NCBI GenBank assembly: GCA_038237055.1
Contig: JBBRZD010000016.1
Coordinates: 1 to 19,902, forward strand
DNA length: 19,902 bases
Reading direction: 5' to 3'
Source: Dokdonella_A sp038237055
GTDB lineage: Bacteria; Pseudomonadota; Gammaproteobacteria; Xanthomonadales; Rhodanobacteraceae
Below, piece by piece: positions 7,428 to 15,231 of this stretch; position 1 is the stretch's first letter; the number at the start of each line of letters is the position of its first letter. The notes beneath the pieces are model-generated. The model ran no database searches and was not told the DNA's origin. It saw nothing but the letters and a program-made list of their open reading frames with translations. The translations under genes were made by a program, and so were the position numbers.

Positions 7428-9334
7428 TGGCTGCTTCCACTCCGGCAATCGCTTCCGATGTTGCAAATGAGCTGGCTTCAACTGCCAACAAGGATCTGCT
7501 GCGCTTCATCACCTGCGGAAGTGTCGACGATGGCAAGAGCACGCTGATCGGTCGCCTGCTGTTCGAGGCAAAGGCACTGTTCGACGACCAACTGGACGCG
7601 CTCGACGCGGATTCGCGCAAGTTCGGCACCCAGGGCGATGCGCCCGATTTCGCATTGCTCGTGGATGGCCTAAGCGCCGAACGCGAGCAGGGCATCACGA
7701 TCGATGTCGCCTACCGTTTTTTTGCGACCGAGCGACGCAAATTCATCGTCGCCGACACGCCGGGACACGAGCAGTACACGCGCAACATGGTGACCGGCGC
7801 ATCGACGGCCGATCTCGCCGTGATCCTCGTCGACGCGCGCAAAGGTGTACTTACGCAGACGCGCCGGCATAGCTATCTCGTGTCGCTGCTCGGCATCCGC
7901 CGCGTCGTGCTCGCGATCAACAAGCTCGACCTCGTCGAGTGGTCGCACGAAAAATTCGACGCGATCGATCAGGACTATCGCGCATTCGCCGCGAAGCTCG
8001 GCATCGAACACATCGTCAGCATTCCACTGTCTGCACTGCGCGGCGACAACATGACCGCGCCAAGCGCCAACACGCCGTGGTACATGGGCCCGAGCCTGCT
8101 GCACTACCTCGAACACGTCGACATCGACGCAACCGACGATACGGTCGCATTGCGCATGCCGGTGCAATGGGTGAACCGGCCCAATCTCGATTTTCGCGGC
8201 TATTCCGGACGCATCGTTGCCGGTCGCGTGAAACCGGGCGATGCCGTGCGCGTGTTGCCCTCGGGCAAACAATCGACCGTTGCGCGAATCGTCACGCTCG
8301 ACGGCGATCTCGCAACAGCGCAGTCGGGGCAATCTGTGACCCTGACGCTCGCCGACGAGATCGATATCAGCCGTGGCGACGTGATCTGTGCCGCGAACGA
8401 CCCGGCCGGACTCGCCGACCAGTTCGAGGCCACCGTCATCTGGATGTCCGAGGCTGCGATGCTGCCCGGCCGACCTTATCTGGTGAAACTTGGTGCGAGC
8501 ACGCTCGGTGCGGCGATTGGCCATCCGAAGTACGTCGTCGACGTGAACACCCTGGATCATCTCGCGGCGAAGACGCTGGAACTCAACGAGATCGGCGTGT
8601 GCACGCTGACGCTCGATCGCGCCGTTGCGTTCGACGCGTACGCGCAGAACCGCGACATGGGTGGCTTCATCGTGATCGATCGCTACACGAACCAGACCGT
8701 CGGTGCTGGTCTGCTGCATTTCGCGTTGCGCCGCTCGCAGAACATTCATTGGCAAGCGGTCGAAGTCGACAAACAGGCGCGTGCGCGTCAGAACGGCCAC
8801 AAGCCCTGTGTCCTCTGGCTCACGGGCCTTTCCGGCAGCGGCAAGTCGACGATCGCGAACATCGTCGAGCGCCAACTGCATGCGCGCGGCGCGCGCACCT
8901 ATCTGCTCGACGGCGACAACGTGCGTCACGGTCTCAGCAAGGACCTGGGGTTCACCGACGCCGATCGCGTCGAGAACATCCGGCGCGTCGGCGAAGTCGC
9001 GAGACTCATGGTCGACGCCGGTCTTATCGTGATCACCGCGTTCATCTCGCCATTTCGTTCGGAGCGTCGCCTCGCGCGCAGCATGGTCGAGGACAGCGAA
9101 TTCATCGAAATCTTCATCGACACGCCTCTGGCTGTGGTCGAGCAGCGCGATTCGAAAGGCCTCTACCGCAAGGCGCGCAAGGGCGAACTTAAGAATTTCA
9201 CCGGCATCGATTCACCCTACGAGATCCCCGAGGCACCCGACCTCCACATCGAAACGATGCAGAGCGACGCCGAAACGGCGGCGACAGAAATCGTCGAATA
9301 TCTCGCTCGGCACGAATTGCTCTCAGCTCACTAG
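7427..9334 (+). CDS. cysNC: Bifunctional sulfate adenylyltransferase GTPase subunit / APS kinase
   Basis: A 635-aa fusion. The N-terminal CysN part is an EF-Tu-like GTPase whose GTP hydrolysis drives APS formation by CysD. It shows G1 GSVDDGKST (residues 31-39), a G2-type QGITIDVAYRFF, G3 DTPGHEQYT, G4 NKLD and a G5-like SALRG, followed by beta-barrel domains. The C-terminal CysC part phosphorylates APS to PAPS: it has P-loop GLSGSGKST (467-475), LDGDNVRHGLSKDLGF, DRVENIRRVGEVARL and the lid region FISPFRSERR. All P-loop residues are intact, so both activities are expected. The gene starts inside the cysD stop (TGATG). Neither cysH nor cysIJ lies in the window, so PAPS reduction must be encoded elsewhere. 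Confidence 0.97.
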   Translation: MAASTPAIASDVANELASTANKDLLRFITCGSVDDGKSTLIGRLLFEAKALFDDQLDALDADSRKFGTQGDAPDFALLVDGLSAEREQGITIDVAYRFFATERRKFIVADTPGHEQYTRNMVTGASTADLAVILVDARKGVLTQTRRHSYLVSLLGIRRVVLAINKLDLVEWSHEKFDAIDQDYRAFAAKLGIEHIVSIPLSALRGDNMTAPSANTPWYMGPSLLHYLEHVDIDATDDTVALRMPVQWVNRPNLDFRGYSGRIVAGRVKPGDAVRVLPSGKQSTVARIVTLDGDLATAQSGQSVTLTLADEIDISRGDVICAANDPAGLADQFEATVIWMSEAAMLPGRPYLVKLGASTLGAAIGHPKYVVDVNTLDHLAAKTLELNEIGVCTLTLDRAVAFDAYAQNRDMGGFIVIDRYTNQTVGAGLLHFALRRSQNIHWQAVEVDKQARARQNGHKPCVLWLTGLSGSGKSTIANIVERQLHARGARTYLLDGDNVRHGLSKDLGFTDADRVENIRRVGEVARLMVDAGLIVITAFISPFRSERRLARSMVEDSEFIEIFIDTPLAVVEQRDSKGLYRKARKGELKNFTGIDSPYEIPEAPDLHIETMQSDAETAATEIVEYLARHELLSAH

Positions 9335-9356
9335 TGAGCCGCCCAACAGAGGCTTT

Positions 9357-9376
9357 AAGCGGTTCCAACACCGCTT
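9357..9376. terminator. Hairpin between convergent cysNC and folP
   Basis: AAGCGGT (9357-9363) and ACCGCTT (9370-9376) form a 7-bp stem with a 6-nt loop in the 67-bp gap between the two convergent stop codons. Neither strand has a good T-tract after it, so it may protect mRNA ends or terminate weakly rather than act as a classical intrinsic terminator. Confidence 0.4.
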
Positions 9377-9401
9377 CAGGGGCTCGCGCGATGCCGCGCT
9401 A

Positions 9402-10289
9402 CTAGTCGTCGTCCCACAACGTGGGTTTGAATGCCCTTGCCGCTCGCGGCTTGGCCACATCGCCCAGCGCATGCCAAACAGCCAGCATATCGCGCGTGAT
9501 AGCGACATCGTGCACCCGCACAATCAGCGCGCCCTTCTGCACCGCGATCAACGCTGCGGCGGCTGAACCGGCGGCGCGATCTATCGCACGTTCTCGACCC
9601 GTGAGGGTACCGATCGTTGCCTTGCGCGAGAGCCCGACCATCACCGGCCCGAGCTCGGGAAAACGATCGAGTCCGCGCAGCAGGGCCAGATTGTGTTCAA
9701 GCGACTTGCCGAAGCCGAAACCCGGATCCAGCAGGATCTTCTTCTTGTCGATGCCGGCCATCTGGCAAGCGAACAGGCGCTCGGTGAGAAATCGATGCAC
9801 GTCGGCCACGACATCATCGTAGTCGGGCGCATCCTGCATCGTGCGCGGGTCACCTTGCATGTGCATCACACAGACCGGCACACGCAAGTCAGCCGCAGCG
9901 TCAAGAGCGCCGTCGCGACGCAGGGCATACACATCGTTGATGAGACCGGCACCTGCAGCGACAGCCGCACGCATGACCTCGGGTTTGGACGTGTCGATCG
10001 CGATCGGCACGGACGTGCGCTTCGCCAACGCCTGGATTACTGGAACGACGCGTGCGATCTCGTCTTCCACCGAAACGTCGGCGGCACCGGGTCGCGTCGA
10101 TTCACCGCCAACATCGAGCAGGTCGGCGCCTTCTTCGACCAGCTTCAATCCATGCTCGATTGCCCGTTCCGGATCGAGGAATTCGCCACCGTCGGAAAAC
10201 GAATCGGGCGTGACGTTGACGATGCCGGCAATGCGCCCCCGATCGAGAGCGAGTTCACGGCCGTTGCAGTCGAGGACAGGAAAGAACAT
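9402..10289 (-). CDS. folP: Dihydropteroate synthase
   Basis: A 295-aa cytoplasmic TIM-barrel enzyme that condenses 6-hydroxymethyl-7,8-dihydropterin pyrophosphate with p-aminobenzoate to give dihydropteroate; it is the sulfonamide target. Signature one is GIVNVTPDSFSDGGEF near residues 23-38, signature two is LDVGGESTRPGA, and PVMVGLSRKATIG carries the SRK substrate loop. IAIDTSKPEVMRAA and LLDPGFGFGKSLEHN are further conserved strands. Start ATG 10289 matches the normal N-terminus; the 26 in-frame codons upstream run through a REP hairpin and were discarded. In related bacteria folP follows ftsH directly, but here a 571-bp repeat-rich gap and a terminator separate them, so folP probably has its own promoter. 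glmM, often the next gene, is not downstream: cysNC is convergent instead. Confidence 0.97.
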   Translation of the reverse strand: MFFPVLDCNGRELALDRGRIAGIVNVTPDSFSDGGEFLDPERAIEHGLKLVEEGADLLDVGGESTRPGAADVSVEDEIARVVPVIQALAKRTSVPIAIDTSKPEVMRAAVAAGAGLINDVYALRRDGALDAAADLRVPVCVMHMQGDPRTMQDAPDYDDVVADVHRFLTERLFACQMAGIDKKKILLDPGFGFGKSLEHNLALLRGLDRFPELGPVMVGLSRKATIGTLTGRERAIDRAAGSAAAALIAVQKGALIVRVHDVAITRDMLAVWHALGDVAKPRAARAFKPTLWDDD

Positions 10290-10317
10290 CCGCGAAGTGT
10301 AACCGCAGCATCGCTTC

Positions 10318-10345
10318 TGCAGGAGCGGTGGAAGCCGCGATGCTG
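10318..10345 (-). repeat. REP-like hairpin upstream of folP
   Basis: The sequence TGCAGGAGCGGTGGAAGCCGCGATGCTG matches, with a few differences, the REP pattern common in Xanthomonadales and related bacteria (TAGGAGCGGCTTCAGCCGCGATG; recalled). It lies about 30 bp upstream of the folP start. Confidence 0.5.
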
Positions 10346-10380
10346 GTTGCTTCACGACTGGCACCATCCCACCTAAATCC

Positions 10381-10479
10381 CGCCCTTTAAGCGGAGGTCT
10401 TCAAAGCAGCGCTCAAGACCTCCCCTACAAGAAGAGGATTTCAAAGTAGTGCTCAAGCCCTCCCCTTCAAGGGGAGGGT
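10381..10479. repeat. 40-bp tandem repeat, about 2.5 copies
   Basis: Positions 10400-10439 and 10440-10479 align without gaps. Both contain TTCAAAG(C/T)AG(C/T)GCTCAAG followed by a CTCCCCT(A/T)CAAG segment. A half copy precedes them at 10381-10399 (CCCTTTAAGCGGAGG aligns with the repeat's second half). The last copy has become a near-perfect 21-nt palindrome, CCCTCCCCTT-C-AAGGGGAGGG (10458-10478), whereas the first copies have weaker inverted symmetry. Confidence 0.75.
10458..10478. repeat. Perfect inverted repeat CCCTCCCCTT/AAGGGGAGGG
   Basis: A 10-bp stem with a single central base; as RNA it would form a slightly shorter stable hairpin on either strand. GTTGGGTGGAGATGG follows on the plus strand, as in similar intergenic elements seen in several proteobacteria (recalled). 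On the minus strand it lies about 170 bp upstream of folP. Confidence 0.7.
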
Positions 10480-10558
10480 TGGGTGGAGATGGTGTTCTGC
10501 GCATGATGGGCTACATAGAAATGGAACCTGCTTTGGAGCACTCAGGTCCGGCGCGCGC

Positions 10559-10597
10559 TGGCAATTGCTCCTGCATTGCGACCCACATGGACGTGGG
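10559..10597. repeat. Detached half-copy of the 50-bp unit plus a hairpin
   Basis: TGGCAATTGCTCCTGCATTG at 10559-10578 is identical to the first 20 bases of two of the array units but lies about 100 bp away from them. It is followed by CCCAC (10582-10586), loop ATGGAC, GTGGG (10593-10597), instead of the GGCCAT/ATGGCC hairpin found in the array. Confidence 0.7.
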
Positions 10598-10633
10598 AAG
10601 TGTTCGCCGGCGCCGGGAGCGACCGAGGACCCC

Positions 10634-10807
10634 ACATACTGGCCAGCCATGACCATACACTGGCAATTGCTCCTGCATTTCCAGCATACCGGCCGTCCAT
10701 GGCCATACGCTGGCAATTGCTCCTGCATTGCCTGCATACCAGCCATCCATGGCCATACGCTGGCAATTGCTCCTGCATTGGCAGCATACCGGCCATCCAT
10801 GGCCATA
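10634..10807. repeat. 50-bp tandem array, about 3.5 copies
   Basis: Units start at 10661, 10711 and 10761 with exact 50-bp spacing. A half-unit precedes them (10634-10660) and the last copy breaks off at 10807. The consensus begins TGGCAATTGCTCCTGCATTG and ends GGCCATCCATGGCCATACGC. Each unit can form two hairpins: GGCAAT/ATTGCC around a TGCTCCTGC loop (perfect in the second unit) and GGCCAT/ATGGCC. Differences between copies are single bases. On the minus strand each unit contains AGGAG and several ATGs and has no stop codon in any frame. Confidence 0.85.
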
Positions 10808-10810
10808 AAA

Positions 10811-10836
10811 GCAAAAGCCGCCTTACGGCGGCTTCT
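10811..10836 (-). terminator. Intrinsic terminator of ftsH
   Basis: Twenty-six bases after the ftsH stop the minus strand reads AAGCCGCC-GTAA-GGCGGCTT (10834-10815), an 8-bp GC-rich stem with a tetraloop, followed by TTGCTTTT. This is a strong factor-independent terminator in the direction of ftsH. Confidence 0.85.
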
Positions 10837-10860
10837 GCAAAACACGCGCAAGATAACGAC

Positions 10861-12798
<1,938 letters not shown>

Positions 12799-12813
12799 TG
12801 TGCGAGTCCCTCA

Positions 12814-12834
12814 CAAGACGCGCTGGGCGTCTTG
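12814..12834 (-). promoter_or_regulatory. Stem-loop in the ftsH leader
   Basis: The minus strand carries CAAGACGC, loop CCAGC, GCGTCTTG (8-bp perfect stem), ending a few bases before the ftsH Shine-Dalgarno GAGGG. There is no T-run, so it is not a normal terminator for rlmE. It could modulate ftsH translation or mark an mRNA processing site. Confidence 0.5.
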
Positions 12835-12885
12835 AGAACAAAGGAATTGGTTGGATGCAAGTCAAGCATGAATCGTTACTCTCTC

Positions 12886-13521
12886 TCAGCTGCGCTTGCC
12901 GGTAGCCAGCGCATAAACCTCGGGGCTGCGCGCCCGTGAGGCCTTGGGTTTGCGAATGCTGACGCGGTCATACCCTCCGCGCAAGCGCCGCACGAAATCA
13001 TCAAAACCTTCACCCTGAAATATCTTGGTGAGAAACGAACCGCCGCTGCGCAAATGCGCCGCGGCAAACTCTTCGGCCAACTCGACCAAGTGCATCGAGC
13101 GCGGCTGATCGACTACGCTCATGCCACTCATATTGGGGGCCATGTCGGAGAGCACAAGATCCACCTGCGAGCCCTGCAAAGCCTGTTTCAACTGTTCGAG
13201 CACCGCGTCCTCGCGAAAGTCTCCAAGAATGAAGTCGACCCCGGCGATTCCCTCGATCGGCAGAATATCCAGCGCAATCACACGGCCTTGCCATATTCCA
13301 TTTTTCTCGCCGAGTCGTTCGCGTGCAACCTGCGACCAGCTGCCCGGTGCAGCACCCAGATCGACAATGAGCATGCCCGGTTTAAGCAGGCGATCACGCT
13401 CGATCAACTCCTCCAGTTTGAACACCGCGCGTGAACGCCAGCCTTCGGCCTGCGCTCGTTTCACGTACGGATCGCTGAAATGTTCCTTCAGCCAGCGGGT
13501 GCTGGATTTGCTGCGCGCCAT
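12886..13521 (-). CDS. rlmE: 23S rRNA (uridine-2'-O-)-methyltransferase RlmE
   Basis: A 211-aa SAM-dependent methyltransferase (also RrmJ/FtsJ) that methylates U2552 in the A-loop of 23S rRNA in the 50S subunit. The SAM motif is VDLGAAPGSWSQVA (residues 53-66). The K-D-K-E catalytic set is complete: Lys35 in SRAVFKLEEL, Asp126 in LSDMAPN, Lys166 in FLTKIFQG and Glu201 in ARSPEVYA, two residues or so offset from E. coli K38/D124/K164/E199. The length matches E. coli (209 aa). In E. coli the gene is heat-shock induced and cotranscribed with ftsH; the same pair order is kept here. It is transcribed divergently from the YhbY gene across 152 bp. Confidence 0.97.
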   Translation of the reverse strand: MARSKSSTRWLKEHFSDPYVKRAQAEGWRSRAVFKLEELIERDRLLKPGMLIVDLGAAPGSWSQVARERLGEKNGIWQGRVIALDILPIEGIAGVDFILGDFREDAVLEQLKQALQGSQVDLVLSDMAPNMSGMSVVDQPRSMHLVELAEEFAAAHLRSGGSFLTKIFQGEGFDDFVRRLRGGYDRVSIRKPKASRARSPEVYALATGKRS

Positions 13522-13673
13522 CGCTCGAAAACCTTGGAAAAACGCGATGTCGCGCCTATTGGAGTGTCCGCACCTGTTCCTGCGGGCTGTGGCGACGAAT
13601 TCGCCTGTATTGGCATGATAACCTGTAAGGCCTGCGCGGCTCTGAACCGCCTGTCCTCATTCGGCGTCCATTC

Positions 13674-14285
13674 ATGCCCACTCCACGCACTCCACGACGC
13701 CCTACGCGTTCTCCTGCAGCCGCCGGCAAAGGCCTGCGATCGGAAGGCCCGGCGCGCGCCAAGCCGCGCACCGGAAAACCACGCACACGGCCGGGGCAAT
13801 CCGTCGAGCACAGGAAACCGCGCGTCACGGGATCCCGTCCGGAGCCTTTCGAGCGCAAGAAGCCGCGCACGGGTGGGACTCGCCCCGGGTCATCGCTCGA
13901 GCGCTCGAAGGCGCGCCCTGCGAGCACCTATGCTGAGCGGCCGATTGAACGCGAAACGCCACGAGCTGCACCCGCGCCCCGCGAAACGGGACCTTTGAAG
14001 GCGTCGCAGAAGCGTTATCTGCGCGGGCTTGCGCATGACCTCAAAGCCGTCATCATGGTCGGCCAGAAAGGCGTGACCCCAGCCCTACTGGTCGAACTCG
14101 AAGGCGCGCTAGCATTCCACGAGCTGATCAAGGTCAAGCTCGCTGACGATGATCGCGAATCGCGTGCCGCGTCGGTCGAGCATATTCGCGCCAGTTCGGG
14201 TGCGGAAGTCGTACAGACGATCGGCAAGATCGCCACCTTCTACAAGCGCAACCCGGACCGCAACCAGTACCCGCTGCCGAAGTAG
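13674..14285 (+). CDS. YhbY/CRM-domain RNA-binding protein with long basic N-terminal extension
   Basis: A 203-aa protein in two parts. Residues 110-203 form a YhbY (CRM) domain: SQKRYLRGLAHDLKAVIMVG, the GxxG loop GQKGVT, LIKVKLADDDRESRA and IGKIATFYKRNP. E. coli YhbY is only that domain (about 97 aa) and associates with pre-50S ribosomal subunits. Residues 1-109 are an added Pro/Arg/Lys-rich, low-complexity segment with recurring PRTG, KPR and SRPEPFERKKPRTGG-like phrases, expected to be disordered and RNA-binding. The reading frame is continuous from ATG 13674 with coding-like bias, but the true start could lie further in. It is divergent from rlmE, as yhbY is in E. coli, which supports a ribosome-assembly role. 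Confidence 0.88.
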   Translation: MPTPRTPRRPTRSPAAAGKGLRSEGPARAKPRTGKPRTRPGQSVEHRKPRVTGSRPEPFERKKPRTGGTRPGSSLERSKARPASTYAERPIERETPRAAPAPRETGPLKASQKRYLRGLAHDLKAVIMVGQKGVTPALLVELEGALAFHELIKVKLADDDRESRAASVEHIRASSGAEVVQTIGKIATFYKRNPDRNQYPLPK

Positions 14286-14292
14286 ACCGCCG

Positions 14293-14685
14293 GTGCAATT
14301 GAGCCACGACTTCCCGGAAGGCTACCTGTTCTTCCGCAACTGCTCGCCCGAAGCGATCACCATCGTCGACCGCGTGCTGACCCGTAGCTTCCTGCTCGCC
14401 CCCGACCGCCTCGTCGAGGACTGGCCGGTCATGCATGCCGAAGCCTTCGACCTCGCCGCCGTCGACGCCCTCGCCGCACTCGAACCCGAGGTCGTGCTGC
14501 TCGGCACTGGCGAGAAACAGGTGTTTCCCCCACGCGAAGCGATGGCCGCCCTGCTCCACCGGCGCATCGGCATCGAGGTGATGACGAACGCCGCCGCATG
14601 CCGCACCTACAACCTGCTCGCCGGCGAAGGTCGACGCGTCGTCGCGGCGATCATTCTCGCTGGCGCGGAACCAACTCGCGCGTAG
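14293..14685 (+). CDS. Mth938-domain (DUF498/Xcc1710-like) protein
   Basis: A 130-aa single-domain protein of the Mth938/NDUFAF3-like family. Typical elements are LTRSFLLAPDRLVEDWPV (N-terminal strand and turn), PEVVLLGTGEKQVFPP (the conserved LxGTG segment) and the end IGIEVMTNAAACRTYNLLAGEGRRVVAAII, given here in pieces: IGIEVM, TNAAACRTYN, LAGEGRRVV. The family has a Rossmann-like fold; the human relative assists complex I assembly, while the bacterial role is not established. GTG 14293, 7 bp after the YhbY stop, is chosen because homologues begin just there (VQLSHDFPEGYLF). Coupled translation with the YhbY gene is likely. Confidence 0.85.
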   Translation: MQLSHDFPEGYLFFRNCSPEAITIVDRVLTRSFLLAPDRLVEDWPVMHAEAFDLAAVDALAALEPEVVLLGTGEKQVFPPREAMAALLHRRIGIEVMTNAAACRTYNLLAGEGRRVVAAIILAGAEPTRA

Positions 14686-15231
14686 GTGCGCCCTGGCACC
14701 ATCCGCGACAACGCGCATCGCACGGGGTACGCCTTGGCGCACCAATGGCACCGGGTCGAATCTGATCCTGCGTCAGCGCGATACCAGACCCTTGCTGCCG
14801 AGGCATGCCTGCGCCCCGGAAATGAACCCGGCTCCCGATATCGGCGGGCGACATTGCCGCTCCCCTCAGAAGCGCTCGACGAACTCCAGCGCGATGCCAT
14901 GCGCGCGCGCCGAGTGCTCGACGCGGTCGCGCAGTTTCGATGCCGCACGATCCGTCAGTGCATGGACTTCGATGTCGTGGAGGTCGCCGCCGAAGTCCTC
15001 GGCCATGCCCGCCGAACTCGCGTCGTCACGCGGGTGCGGCGTGCCCTGGTCGTCGATCGGCGCGCGCTGCAACATGGGTTCGGTGGAATTGGTGGATCCG
15101 ATTTTCGCGGATGGCTTCGACTGATCACCGAGGGACCCCGCGCTCCGATGACGGACAGCATCCGATTCATCGCAGCGAGCCCGGGAGGGCGTACAGATCG
15201 GCCGTGGTCGCTGCTCGTCATGCACCATGGG
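14686..15231. other. Gene-poor region with apparent gene remnants
   Basis: This 546-bp stretch between the Mth938 gene and the convergent beta-helix gene has no recognisable intact gene. A weak hairpin GGTGC/GCACC (14685-14700) follows the Mth938 stop. On the minus strand, 14866-15075 encodes 69 codons with good coding bias at its end (phrases DLHDIEVHALTD, SKLRDRVEHSARAHG, LEFVERF, stop) but no family I recognise and no Shine-Dalgarno. On the plus strand, 15083-15124 encodes an orphan secreted-protein terminus. The two pieces abut near 15075, as if fragments were joined by deletion or rearrangement. Confidence 0.5.
15083..15124 (+). pseudogene. C-terminal remnant ending in IFADGFD
   Basis: The plus strand reads VELVDPIFADGFD then TGA. 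The beta-helix protein next door, on the other strand, ends VTDVIFQDGFE. The shared I-F-x-D-G-F-(E/D)-stop makes chance unlikely and suggests that a second secreted-protein gene once ended here. Upstream of about 15073 the same frame is Ser/Arg/Cys-rich and looks noncoding, so the body of that gene appears lost. Confidence 0.5.

Larger units (their letters stand above)
10290..10860. other. Repeat-rich intergenic region between ftsH and folP
   Basis: This 571-bp gap has no convincing gene. From the folP side it contains a REP-like hairpin, a 40-bp tandem duplication with a 21-nt palindrome, about 80 bp without recognised features, half a copy of the 50-bp unit with a CCCAC/GTGGG hairpin, the main 50-bp array, and the ftsH terminator. 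The minus-strand frames that cross it exist only because the 50-bp unit lacks stop codons. The folP promoter must lie somewhere here but could not be placed. Confidence 0.8.

Noticed and set aside
7670..8929. A 419-codon open frame on the minus strand
   Set aside because: It lies wholly opposite cysNC, whose GTPase and kinase motifs are unmistakable; the antisense product has no recognisable features.
10634..10807. CRISPR array
   Set aside because: The 50-bp units are contiguous tandem repeats without unique spacers and no cas gene is present.
13522..13673. Divergent promoters between rlmE and the YhbY gene
   Set aside because: TGATAA/TTATCA near 13616-13622 could be a -10 element on either strand, but no matching -35 was clear, so it was not annotated.
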